A stretch of DNA of 64,000 nucleotides. Source: Henckelia pumila. Taxonomy: Eukaryota; Streptophyta; Magnoliopsida; Lamiales; Gesneriaceae. This document shows, one piece after another, positions 21,165 to 32,704 of this stretch (positions within the stretch are counted from its first letter, which is position 1; every line of letters starts with the position of its first letter). The notes below the pieces were generated by a model that was not told where the DNA came from, made no database searches, and saw only the letters and a program-made list of their open reading frames with translations. The translations under genes were made by a program, and so were the position numbers. Location: contig NW_027331831.1 in NCBI RefSeq assembly GCF_033568475.1, positions 5,580,001 to 5,644,000 on the forward strand. The letters run 5' to 3'.

Positions 21165-22465
21165 AATTTTCATACCATAATTAGACGTTATTATAATTTA
21201 TTTTCAAGCAAATGTACTACGTATCATTATAAATGGTACTGCGTTTCTGACCAAGCACCAACACCACAATGTAAAACATTTATGGAAGATGTACCAAATT
21301 TAACAAATTCGCACACCACAATTAGACATTATTATATTTTATTTTCAAGCAAAAGTACTACGTATAGTTACAAATGGTACTGCGTTTCTAATCATGCACC
21401 AACACCACAATGTAAAACATGTATGGAAGATGTACCAAATTTAACAAATTCTCATACCACAATTAGACGTTATTATACTTCATTTTCAAGCAAAAGTACT
21501 ACGTATAATTACAAATGGTACTGCGTTTCTGATCACGCATCAACACCACAATGTAAAACATGAATGAAAGATGTACCAAATTTAACAAATTCTCATCCAA
21601 TAATTAAACGTTATTATACTTCATTTTCAATCAAAAGTATTACGTATAGTTACAAATGGTACTGCGTTTTTTATCACGCCCCAACACCACAATGTAAAAC
21701 ATGTATGGAAGATGTGCCAAATTTAACTAGTTCTCATACCACAATTAGACGTTATTATACTTCATTTTAAAGCAAAAGTACTACGTATAGTTACAAATGA
21801 TACTGCGTTTCTGATCACGCACCAACACCACAATGTAAAATATGTATGGAAGATGTACCAAATTTAACAAATTCTCATACCAAAATTAGACGTTATTATA
21901 CTTCATTTTAAGCAAAATTACTATGTATAGCTACAAATGGTACTACATTTCTGATCACGCATCAACACCACAATATAAAATATGTATGAAATATGTACTA
22001 AATTTAACAGATTCTCGTACCACAATTAGATGTTATTATACTTCATTTTTAAGTAAACGTACTACGCAATATAAACGGTACTGCGTTTCTGAACCATGCT
22101 CCAACACCACAATTCGAGGTTATTATACTTTATTTTCTAACTAAAGTACTACGTATAGATATAAATGGTACTGTGTTTTTAACCACGCACCAACACCATA
22201 ATGTAAAACATATATGAAAGATGTACCAAATTTAACAAATTCTCATACTACAATTAGACGTTATTATACTTCAGTTTTAAGCAACGGTACTACGTATCAA
22301 TACAAATCGTACTATGTTTCTGACCACGCACCAACATCACAATGTAAAACATGTATAGAAGATGTACCAAATTTAACACATTCTCATACCACAGTTAGAC
22401 GTTATTATACTTTATTTGCTAACTAAAGTACTACATATAGATATAAATGGTACTGCGTTGTTGAC
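21165..22465 (+). repeat. 141-bp tandem repeat array, about nine copies
   Basis: Copies of AATTAGACGTTATTATACTT begin at 21178, 21320, 21461, 21602, 21743, 21884, 22024, 22111, 22252 and 22393: spacing 140-142 bp, except one short 87-bp unit. Shared strings inside the unit include AAATGGTACTGCGTTTCTGA and GAAGATGTACCAAATTTAAC. The period is exactly 47 codons. As a result one frame stays open across several units (21159-21770 with a single stop). Confidence 0.93.
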
Positions 22466-23090
22466 TACTTCATTTTCAAGCTAAAATATTTTGGTTTATA
22501 CTACAAAATTAGACATTTGATGTATAAACATGTGTTAATCACCATTGATGATACAAAATGAGGACATTTTATGCATACATAAAGTTGTTTTAACCATAGA
22601 TGTTACAAACATATACAATGGATACATATACATATGTTTGTTAAGAACCATATATGCTACTAAATTAGACATTATATTGCATAAACACATGTTTATAAAT
22701 AAAATGTCTAATTTTATAGCATCAATGATGATTGACACATGTTTATGCATGAAATGACTAATTTGGTTGCATATATGGTGATTAACAAACACATGTATAT
22801 GTATCAATTGTATATGTTTGTAACATCTATGGTTAAAACAACATTATGTATGCATCCAATGTCCTAATTCTGTAACATCAATGGTGATCAACACATGTTT
22901 ACACATCAAATGTCTAATTTTGTAGCATCAATAATGATTATCACATGTTTATGCATTCTAATATCTAATTTGATACCATGTAAGGTGATTAACAAACGCA
23001 TGTATATCAGTATATGTTTGTAACATCTATGGTTAAAACAACCTTATATATACATCCAATGTCCTAATTTTGTAGCATCAATGGTGATGT
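22465..23090. repeat. Central inverted/direct repeats of the palindrome
   Basis: A segment containing GTTTGTAACATCTATGGTTA and CAATGTCCTAATT(C/T)TGTA occurs twice in direct order (about 22777-22890 and 22985-23088). It also occurs once inverted at about 22525-22640, giving a hairpin-prone centre near 22700. No coding capacity. Confidence 0.75.
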
Positions 23091-24060
23091 TGGTGTGTGG
23101 TCAGACGTAGTACCGGTTATATTGAACAGTAGTATAATAGATCAAAAATAAAGTATAATGGAGACTATTTGCGGTATGATGGTTTGTTAAATTTGGTACA
23201 TATTCCATACATGTTTACTATGGTGGTGTTGGTGCGCAGTCAAAAAAGGTAGTATCTGTTTTAGAGCCCAGTAGTATAATATATGGAAAATGGGGTATAA
23301 TATAGGCTATTTGCGGTATTATCTGTTGTTAAATTTGGTACATCTTCCATACATATTTTAACATGGTGGTGTTGGTGCATGATCAAAAATGCAGTATTGT
23401 TTATATTACAATATATGAAAAATAAGGTATAATAGAGGCTATAATGGAAACTGTGTTATATTGTCCCGTAGTACAATATATAAAAACTGAGGTATAATGG
23501 AGGCTATTTGCGGTATTATATGTTGTTAAATTTGGTACATCTTTCAAAATGTTTACCATGGTGGTGTGGGTTCGTGGTAAGAAACGCGGTACTAGTTATA
23601 TTAATCAGTAGTACAATAGATGGAAAAAGAAGTATAATAGAGACTATTTGCGGTATGAGTTTATGTTAAATTTGGTATATCTTCCATACATGTTTACCAT
23701 GGTGGTGTTGGTTCGTGGTCAGAAATACAGTACCGATTATATTAACTAGTAGTACAATAGATGGAAAAAAAAGTATGATAGAGACTTATTGTGGTATAAT
23801 GTTATGTTAAATTTGGTACATCTTTCATACTTTTTACCATGGTGGTGTTGGTGTGTATTAAAAAACATAGTATTAGTTGTATTAACTTGTAGTACATTAT
23901 TACATGAGTGTAGTATAAAATTGGTTTAACTTGGTATAATATTTTGGTGCTAGGTCAGAAACTTAGTACCAGTTGTATTGACTCGTGGTACATTAACAGG
24001 TAAATGTAGTATAACATTGGTTATGTGAAGTATCATTTTTTGTCAAATTTTGTATAAAAG
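23090..24060 (-). repeat. Inverted, diverged 141-bp-type array of the right arm
   Basis: Units with TTAAATTTGGTACATCTTCC and GTGGTGTTGGTG, the complements of left-array strings, recur at 23187, 23329, 23526, 23666 and 23807. Spacing is about 141 bp, one interval enlarged to 197. More diverged than the left array, with decayed units up to about 24060. Confidence 0.85.
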
Positions 24061-24230
24061 TGTGACACAATCAATTTATAAGTGTTAATAACCACAACCG
24101 ACACATATTAATGATTCAATAAATGGAAATTACACACCCATTCTGCCAAAATACAGTACAAACTTCATCAAGACAGTTATCTATCCGATCAAAATACAGT
24201 ATACGCCAAAACTAATTGTCCACTCCATTC

Positions 24231-24760
24231 TCATTTTCCTGAATCCATTTTCATCAACCCATATTCATCATTTAGTATGGTTGCAGCAACGTGTGCCCTT
24301 GTACCGTTTATGTTGAAATTAGTCTGATGATTCCATGTAAAAGGGTCATCACCAGCATAGCACTCTGTCCATAAGCAAGTAAACACACCACAATCGGGAC
24401 TAGTCCCTTGGTTTCTACACTTTGGGAATCCCACGTTGTAATTGAAAAAGTCAACATCCTTGAAAATCCTCAATTATCCTAACAAAAATTCAACCTCGAC
24501 ACAAATCAAATTATTGTAATAGTAAACTAATTGCATCACATAATGACGGAGGTACAATAATGCAATACTTAAAAACTTTCTCGCACTTTTCCTGTCATAT
24601 GGACTGTTTATTGAGTTTCTCAGCACAAATTTCCTTTTTCAATACTCCACACAAATAGAAACCAATGAGATCTCATACTAATAGAAAATAATACATATCT
24701 ACATATCTATATTAATTACTTCCTCATCCTACTCGTTTTCGAACCATTTCTAAATCAAAA
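24231..24760 (-). pseudogene. Ulp1/C48-like cysteine peptidase fragment, right arm
   Basis: On the minus strand from about 24740: VRSHW-like MRSHWFLFVWSIEKGNLC, then decay. An open frame (24473-24231) reads RIFKDVDFFNYNVGFPKCRNQGTSPDCGVFTCLWTECYAGDDPFTWNHQTN and ends at a stop after ATILNDEYGLMKMDSGK. The QGTSPDCGVF motif has the Gln and Cys of the C48 active site. It is the better-preserved copy, so the ancestral sequence presumably had this C-terminus. It lacks a start and the N-terminal half. Confidence 0.7.
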
Positions 24761-25449
24761 AATAAAACAGCATGCCCTAAATATGATAGACAACTTTCAT
24801 GGTAACAAAGAAGAAAAAATACAATTAAACCAAAGAAAAGATTTTTTAGTTTGAACCGTCTATACCTTATTTTTCCCAAAAAAATCATTGATAAATCAAG
24901 TTTGAACTATTAAGAAGACTTCACATCACTTAACAACCAACCTAGAAATTTTATTGAAAAATTGCAATGAGCCAACGAAGATTTATTATTTAAAAAAAAG
25001 CCCCACAGCCTAAGCATGTTGCGTAAGCATAGAATGCATATAGATATCACGTTATCTACCATTAAATAACACCCAATTCGCAAGACATCGGACAAGCTCT
25101 ACAATCAACCAAATAATCATTCCCCACTCGTTACCACATCGCAAACCATTCCAAAAAAAAAATAAAAATTAGAACAGTGTGAGAGTATGTGCCTCGCCCT
25201 AAAATGATTAGTCTCAATAATCGATATTTCAAATACCAATGTCATTACCCTATATCTCATTTTCTACACCAACTTGCAATCCAAAATCCTAATATACAAA
25301 TTAATAAGAACACAATCACATAACAACGTAACATAAAAATTCAGAAATAAAGCAAACCGAGTTGAAAGAGATTAATGGCGAGTGACTACGGCGGCGGTGG
25401 CGAGCTACGGTGGTTGTTAGAGATCGAAGAGAAGTGGAGGCAGGAGGAT
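24761..25449. other. AT-rich stretch between palindrome and gypsy LTR
   Basis: No gene recognised. A GC-richer patch at 25375-25449 (GGCGGCGGTGGCGAG) could be old coding sequence, but no frame gives a family match. Confidence 0.35.
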
Positions 25450-27107
25450 TGTAACGCCCCGATTTTATCTTAATTGACTTTATTTGAGATAATCGGAGAT
25501 TACAGAGTTCAAAAGTCGACTTGATTTTGATCAGGGTCATTTTTGCAAATTTTGGATTTTTCAGGGACTAAAGTAAAAATTTGGGATTTGTTAGATATTT
25601 ATAACTCCTTTGACTATTCTATTCACTCCACCCTCCTCCTCCATCGTCTCTCCCTCCATTGAAGGCGAGAAAACGCCTTCCAAGCTTTCCAGATTTCACC
25701 CCGAGCTCGATCCGTCCGTTCGAAATTATTTTTGAAGGCAGATTAGCGATCATGGCAGCAAGAGCTTCGTTCTATCGTAAGTTTTTCTTCGATCAGATAC
25801 ATTCTATTTTTTGGATGTCGTTCGAATCGATTTAGTTTTTAGTATGTTGTTCTTGGCAGAGTTCTGATCGTTTATTCTCTGTCGGTTTTGAAATAGAACG
25901 TCATTTGAAATTGTTATGATTTTTGGAGGGATTTTCGAAAAAGTGAGTTTTGTGATTTGTTGGAATCAGATTGTTTTGGTTGAATGTTGGTTGATTTGAG
26001 TTTATTGGATTGATATTATGCTGTCTGTGATCTCGGTTTGATTAGAATATAGCCGTTATGCCGCCGGTTTGAGTTGAGGGCTATAGTTGGGTTGAGTTGA
26101 TTGAGCCATTTTAAGTCATGTTTGAATGTCGATAGTGATCTCGGGCCTTTATTACTTCTTTTGCAGATTCGTTTGAAGGCCGTTGAGTTGCGAGGTTGCA
26201 GGAGTTGTATCGTTTTAGAAATTGTAGCCGGTATAGTATCGATTCTCTTATTATCGACTAGGAAGTTTGATTGAATCTTCAATGAGTTTATTGTTGTTGT
26301 TTTCAGGTTGGAGCATAGTCGTTTGAAAGAGGTATAAGACGACTTAGACTGGAATAAAACGAGTAACTCGAATCCGACTTGATTCGAGTGTTCCGAAGAA
26401 ATCACATACTTGCATGTTAATTGAATTACTTGAATTTATTGAATGAGTTATGATTTGCATTGCATTCATCTTGAGCCAAAATCCTTGATTTCAGCGGGCA
26501 GGACGACCCTTTTATGTTAGACGTTTTGGGGGCTTTTAAGCGAGTGGCCTAGGCGTAGAGGTTCGCCTAGTGCTAGCATACTCCTTATAGTCGCACCAAA
26601 GTCTAGAGGATGGAGATACGTAACACCACCTCGATCGGGAGAGTCGGTGAGTTGTTTACGTGATCTCATCCTCGGGATCCCAAAAGCAAAAACAACAACT
26701 CTTTTGATTATCCAGACTTGATAATCCCGAATTTTAAGACATGCATTTAATTTTGATTTCTCTTGGAATTGCATGGTTGATATTTGAATATCTGGAAGTT
26801 GATATATTTCATTTTGAGATGCTTATCTGATATTGCATGCTAGTCTCTTTTACTGGGAATGTTATTCTCACCGGATAATCCGGCTGTTGTCTTGTCTTTG
26901 TATGTGTGCTTGGCAACAGGTGGAGCAGGACCGAGTCAGAGATCGCATGGCTAGATGGTCGAGTTGATAGAGTGATGCCTTGGTGTTTAAGAAGTCGACT
27001 ATGTAATCGAACATAGATTGGATTCGTACTCGTTATGCTTTGTGTGTAGGAATTTTTCTCCAAGTTTCCATTTATGTATTTATTGGTGTATATGCTTCAT
27101 TTAAAAA
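25450..27107 (+). mobile_element. Gypsy-type LTR, probably a solo or truncated LTR
   Basis: Starts TGTAACGCCCCGATTTTAT, a common beginning of plant gypsy LTRs. It continues about 1.6 kb with typical features: a TATA-like TATTTATAACT near 25598, a CCCTCCTCCTCC leader, and a stretch GGCAACAGGTGGAGCAGGACCGAG near the end (26910). No primer site, coding region or partner LTR follows. The right terminus is uncertain; no terminal CA with TSD could be fixed around 27060-27110, so the 3' end may be lost. Confidence 0.6.
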
Positions 27108-28847
27108 AAAATAACTACTTTGTATTGACGTTAACTCAAATTATCAGTCATTAAAACATTGCATAAAATTTGGGCATCACCCAAATCAAAACATATCTGG
27201 CATCTAATACATTATTTGTCATCACGTAAGCAACTGCATTAGTAAAACGTGGAGAGAAATTGATTTAGAAAAAAAAAATGTAAGAATTGTCGCCTTAAAT
27301 GACTAATCTCGACAATAATAGAGGCTTCGGTGCTTGTAGAGTGGAATAGAAAATGACCTCGCTGTATTGATGTCATCTGTTTCTACTATCTAGTGTCCTT
27401 GAACGTAGTATCCTTGAACGTAGTATCTTATAATTGTGTTGCACTCTTCCAACACCACATAGACCTAAGTAATATATCGAGTAAACCGACTCGTTAAGAG
27501 ACGTCATGGCGCAAATAAAATCACCACATCCGGCCAGTCAATTTCTTGAAATCATATTATTTGTAAAACTAATTTAGAGTTAAGTCAGGTTATAGATCTA
27601 TTATAAAGAAACCATCGTCCATATAATTTGGAGTTGTGCCCCTAGTCTTCTATATCTACACTCGCTTATTACAGGAATCCAATTGATCGAATCGAAGGTT
27701 GAATTGATAATTCTATAAGGTTGTTCTTGAATTGATGGATTTGAGAGAATATATTTCAAATTACTTAGATTACTTAGGTAGATAAAATTCAAGTGAATTT
27801 CAAATCTACTCCATACGATTAAAGTTGTACAATCTAAGCACGAATAAGTTCACCCATCCATTTCATTTTTTTTTCTTTTTAAAAGGTTCACCCATCCATA
27901 AAATAAAATGAAAAAATGCGGTGAAAATTTATATAGGCCTAATGGCCTTCCAAAACTACACGGGCCAAACTCCCTCAAAGACCATCCTAGGGCCCATCAA
28001 AAGTATAGCCCAATAACATATCGGGCTCAATTTACAAGTTACTTAAAAACAAAATGTCATAAAAAGTTTTAAAACTTTACAAATAAAATATATCTTTAAG
28101 ATTCTGTAATTTCTCTTTAAAACTTTACTTAAAATAACAACTAAAATTTGAATATATTACATATATGTATTAATATATATCCATTCTCAATCCATGTTTC
28201 CTTATTGTTTGATTCATTTAACATAAATAAAAATTTATGAACCCAAACACTAATAAGATTTTTAAACATATTTAGTTAAATCATCTCTAATTTATTCGTA
28301 TTTGTACAACATATGATGGCCCACTGTTGATAATTTGACAGCTTAATTTGTCAAAGATTTTCATAATTGATTTTATAAATAAAACTTTCAAACCTCAATA
28401 CATGACATACAATGTAATTATATATTATTTAAAAATCTAGAATACATATTTCCTCAATTATTTGTTCATCAAACTTGAAACCGCTCAAAATTAGCTCAAT
28501 ATATAGATTTATTGTTCAACAAGAAACTAATCAGTTATGGATATTTTTTTTAATTACAAAGACGAACAAATAATTTGTTTTTAAATTTTTTCGGGATATA
28601 TATAATATAATAAAATATAAAATAGACATATATAAAGATAATAAAAAAAATTGAATTACGAATAATAAAATAAAAAGATAAAGAGAGGAAGAGAGAAAAT
28701 ATGTAAAATAAAATATAATATAAAATTCAGCCCATTGTCAAATTCAACCTAAAACTGACACAACACAATATACTCCTCTTTGTTTCTTCCCGCATTCCAT
28801 TTTCTTCGTTTGAATTCATTTTTTTTCTCTGTTATGATTGTGATATT
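27108..28847. other. Intergenic AT-rich DNA upstream of the Mpv17-type gene
   Basis: No open frame with family resemblance. 28000-28740 is particularly AT-rich. The last 100 bases contain pyrimidine-rich DNA that is probably the 5' UTR of the gene at 28848. Confidence 0.45.
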
Positions 28848-31453
28848 ATGTTGAGGCTGTGGAAATGGTACCAGAATTGCTTGGCGACGCACCCAGTTAA
28901 GACCCAGGTGATTAGCTCCGGCTTGATTTGGGGAGCCGGTGATATTGCTGCTCAAACCGTCACTCAATACACCTCCAGAAGAAGCTATGTGAGGAATTTT
29001 GTTTTGATCTTTTTTTTTACACCGATTCTCGATCATTTTTGGTGGCTCTGGTTTTTATGTAGTTTCTTGTTTTTAAATTTTATTTTTATGAGGTGGGCGC
29101 AAATGGGTTGCGCCTGATTTTGTTTTATCTGTCTGTATTTGTGTTTCTTTTTTCTCATGTTGTTGTATGACTGTATATATTTGTGTGTTAGTAGAAGGAG
29201 ATATGTGTTTGTGTTGTGTGTGCTTCGAGTAGATGATGGTGTGTGAATTTTCTTGGATGTTTGGGTGCAGATGGCACGGCGGTAGATAAACCTAGAAATT
29301 TTCGGGATGGAACTTACTGTATCTTGGTTTTTTTGTTGAACTAAATGCTGGTGACTGAAAACCCTTTATATTTGTCTGTCCTGCTATGGTTTCATCGTTC
29401 AAAGGGCATTTAATATCTCCTGAAGATGAGTGATCAATGACGTTAATTTGTCACATCTGCATCTGCTGATCTGTATGTTTAGGTTTCTATATCTTTGTGA
29501 AGGTTGTTGCATGTTTTTTTTCACAAACTATGTCAAGTCAAATGTTATAATATGTGGATATGCATAGTTATTAAGTGTTTTAGTGGAGGAGGAAGACTTT
29601 CTTTGCGTTCCATCTCTTGTTGACAGTCAAATGATTTTTTGTCTGTTTTTCCAAAATGGCATGAACCTCCCACATGACCGTTCTTCTTATACTTTTTATT
29701 GATTTAATTTAATTGAGTTGGTGAAAGAAAATAAAGTCCTCATGTTCATCTTTAACCTGCTACCTATTTTCTTCAGATCATGAAGAATGTTTATGCAATC
29801 TGTCGTTTAGCTTTCTTTAAGGCTGTGCTGTTTATCTACTTGTATATAAGTGTTTTTTCCTTTGGATGGAACAAATGCATGATAGTTTCTGCAGTCATGG
29901 GCAAAGCTGTTATCTATGAATGATTAGAAAGATCCAGTTGTTTTGATCCACTTGTTTACGTTGGGTATTTTGATTGTGCTTTTGTCCTTTATGCATCAGA
30001 TATTACAAAATTTATCTTCCTTGTTTCCTTTTCCTGGTGTTTCTAATACTTGTTGAAAATTAAACTGCCATCAACCCCTTGTGCGTGAAACCTGCCAAAA
30101 TGAGCATCAAATGCACGTTTTTATCCTTCTTCCTGCTCACTCGTCTGATAGTCATACCATGCTTTGACAATTTGGATATCCATTTATCTGAGAAGATTTA
30201 CAGCTTTATTTTCACACTCTGAATAGTGATAACCCATTATTTCCTTGCAGGTTGAAGATAAAGAATTGAAGATCAATTGGAGAAGAGTTGCTACTACAAG
30301 CTTGTTTGGGCTTGGATTTGTTGGTCCAGTTGGGCATTTCTGGTTAGTTTTCTGTTTAGCTATGACTTTCAGAAGCAAACCCTCGTTTTCTGTACTCAAA
30401 GGTCCTGTTAAATTGAATATGAAAACTGCTGCTTTTAAGTTGTGGCCTGTGTTTAAATTTGAAAATGGACAAGTAGGTAATTGGATTGTCTTCTGTGGCT
30501 TTGCTGCCTCATGTGCTTGATGAGTAACGATGACCAGATTGAAATCGACAAAAGAGAAGATTTTGAAACATTCTCGCCCAGTAATTTCTAAGATGAGATC
30601 GCAGTGATGAAGCAATGTTGCATTATTTGATAGTATCCTACTGTCTTCTCTAACATGGTACCATGTATGTCAGGAATGTATCTCAGGAAATTCTCATGAT
30701 GCAATAATAGCCATTTACTAATGTTGTGAACACTGAATGCTGTTGAAATCCAAAAAATATATTTTGAAATCAGATTTGATATAATTAAGGTTATAATGTA
30801 TTTTTCATGTAATTTGTTATAGGAAATACTATAAACTAGTCTCGAGATAGCTTTACCTATATAAAGAGTAATATGAATAGAGTTTTAGCTCTCTTAAGCA
30901 TCTTGTCATGGATTTTTATCTTCACTGCTGAATTGTGTCTCATGGATTAGAAACATATGGTGCTTTAGACTTCTAGCAATGTTTGATTCTCGTCATTACA
31001 CACACAGAGGCAGTAGTACGGTTCTCAATCTTTCTTCCACGCAGGTATGAAGGGCTGGACCGTTTCATTAGATTAAGGCTACGACTACAGCCAAATTCCT
31101 TCCGTTTTGTCGGCAGTAAAGTAGCAGTCGATGGCATAATCTTTGGGCCCTTGGATTTACTCGTGTTTTTCACTTACATGGGTTTTTCTACGGGTAAAAG
31201 TGCCACTCAGGTCAAAGAGGATGTTAAGAGAGACTTTCTCCCAGCCTTGATTTTAGAGGGTGGCATCTGGCCAATTGTTCAAGTTGCCAATTTTCGATTC
31301 ATCCCCGTTCGTTATCAACTTCTTTACGTCAATTTTTTCTGTCTATTGGATAGCTGCTTTCTTTCGTGGATCGAGCAACAAGAAGATGCCCCTTGGAAGG
31401 AGTGGTTAAAATCGTTGCTTCCTTTGAAAGAAGAAAAACAAGAAGGCGGGTAA
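28848..31453 (+). CDS. Mpv17/PMP22 family membrane protein, 213 aa, three exons
   Basis: Exons 28848-28988, 30251-30342 and 31045-31453 (GT-AG introns, consistent phases), 213 aa. The start MLRLWKWYQNCLATHPVKTQVISSGLIWGAGDIAAQ is the family N-terminus. Exon 2 has FGLGFVGPVGHFWYEGLD across the junction. Exon 3 has KVAVDGIIFGPLDLLVFFTYMG, then the family signature WPIVQVANFRFIPVRYQLLYVNFFCLLDSCFLSW (residues about 153-186). The hydrophobic stretches fit four membrane segments. The Lys/Glu-rich tail is typical of one plant subgroup. Relatives sit in peroxisomal, mitochondrial or chloroplast inner membranes and act as channels or in membrane homeostasis; the location here cannot be read from sequence. 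Length matches relatives. Confidence 0.94.
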
Positions 31454-32704
31454 CTGGTAGTCACTTGGTCATTGTTTTGATTGGTTTCGTCTTCTGGGTT
31501 CAATTTTCAAACTTTCATGAAGGACAAGAATACGTGTAAAACCTTGATTTGTACCCCGGAAATGAACGTTTTGTGATTATAGAGTTCTTGGCTTCAATTT
31601 ACTGCTAAAGAGGAAGACGTGTTCGTTTTTTTCGAATTTTATAGGCTTTGCCGTTTTCATAAGAAGCGTGGTCCATATGTTTGCGAGACATTATTTTCTT
31701 GTGTCGATGCATTATATGCCAAATTTTAATCCAATGATCAAGGATATGCCGATACTTGGATTATCATTTGAAGTTGTTTTCACAAGTCACATTTGGTCAT
31801 GAAGTTTATATAAGTATATAACAATTTAAAAATGGATGATTTTACCTGTTTGAGACGAAATATGACGTGCTTAAAACATAATATAGATGGGGTAATACGA
31901 AAGCATGGACTGAATTCAGCCATGTTAGTAAAAACCACTTCATTTCCGAGTTGGAACTCGGGGTTGATCAAATTAGCTGTTTTTAAGATTTATGCACGTG
32001 TATATTTACATTTTTATGGCAAGTAAATCTTTGCACTAACATAGTAGTTAGACAAGTTCTGTGACTTACTCACCCAATTGGTATAGATAATTGAACTGTT
32101 AATCATGAATCAAATATTTAATTATTTCATCAACTTTCACAACCCCTCAAAGCATATTTACACTTTTTTTGAAGTAATTACGATCATTCATCAATTATAA
32201 ATTGTCGAAGGACCAAATACAACAAATTATTATGAAAGTAGACGTGCACTTTATCTATTATATTTATTCACTATATTTGTATATGTAGTTTTCATTGTGA
32301 ATTTCATCTTATATGGTTCATCTTCTTTGTATTATGTTTTAAAACCTCTAATCTTTGTTTTGTTAATTCATATTTAATTTAAATGTATTATCTACATCTT
32401 CTTCTTTCAAATGTTTCAAGGAATAATTTATTTGAAAAAAAACTTCGAATTATTTCCTAAAAGTAATAAAAAAAACTATCTAAAAATAGTTCGATTATCA
32501 CTTTTTCATCTGCTTATCGATTAAGTTTATTTGATATCTCGTTTGATCCGACCCCATTCGACGTTGCCCCGAATAGGTTAGCATAGACTGCTCCCTACTT
32601 ATCCAACCGACCGAAAAGAAATATTTCAATGAGATTGAGTTGAAATATCCGGAGTGACGCACACACTGAAGGTGAAAACGCCATAGCTTAGCGCTGAGAG
32701 AGAG
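31454..32704. other. Intergenic, AT-rich
   Basis: 3' flank of the Mpv17-type gene and promoter of the EngB-type gene. No repeats or extra genes recognised. A short frame 31832-32026 has no resemblance to known proteins. Confidence 0.45.

Larger units (their letters stand above)
20390..24760. mobile_element. Large palindromic (foldback-like) element with Ulp1/C48 fragments and 141-bp repeats in both arms
   Basis: Reading inward from each side the same modules occur in mirror orientation. Left arm: Ulp1-like fragment (20392-20940), a spacer with ACTATGTTGAT repeats, then a 141-bp tandem array (21165-22465). Right arm inverted: Ulp1-like fragment (about 24760-24231), spacer, then inverted 141-bp-type units (about 24060-23090). 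The middle (22465-23090) also has inverted and direct copies of an AACATCTATGGTTAAAACAA segment. Symmetry centres near 22700. Arms differ noticeably, so it is not recent. No clear terminal TSD or outer terminus was found. Ulp1-type peptidases are known passengers of plant Mutator-like elements, which is the best guess for its class. Confidence 0.7.

Noticed and set aside
21159-22426. Series of plus-strand frames as a real Cys-rich repeat protein gene
   Set aside because: Explained by a 141-bp repeat with a period divisible by three; no promoter, start context or neighbouring exon, and the mirrored array is decayed.
21165-24060. CRISPR-like array
   Set aside because: Plant nuclear DNA; the units are contiguous 141-bp tandem repeats, not short repeats separated by unique spacers.
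30184-30615. 143-codon minus-strand frame over Mpv17 exon 2
   Set aside because: Antisense and intronic; no resemblance, while the plus strand has a phased exon there.
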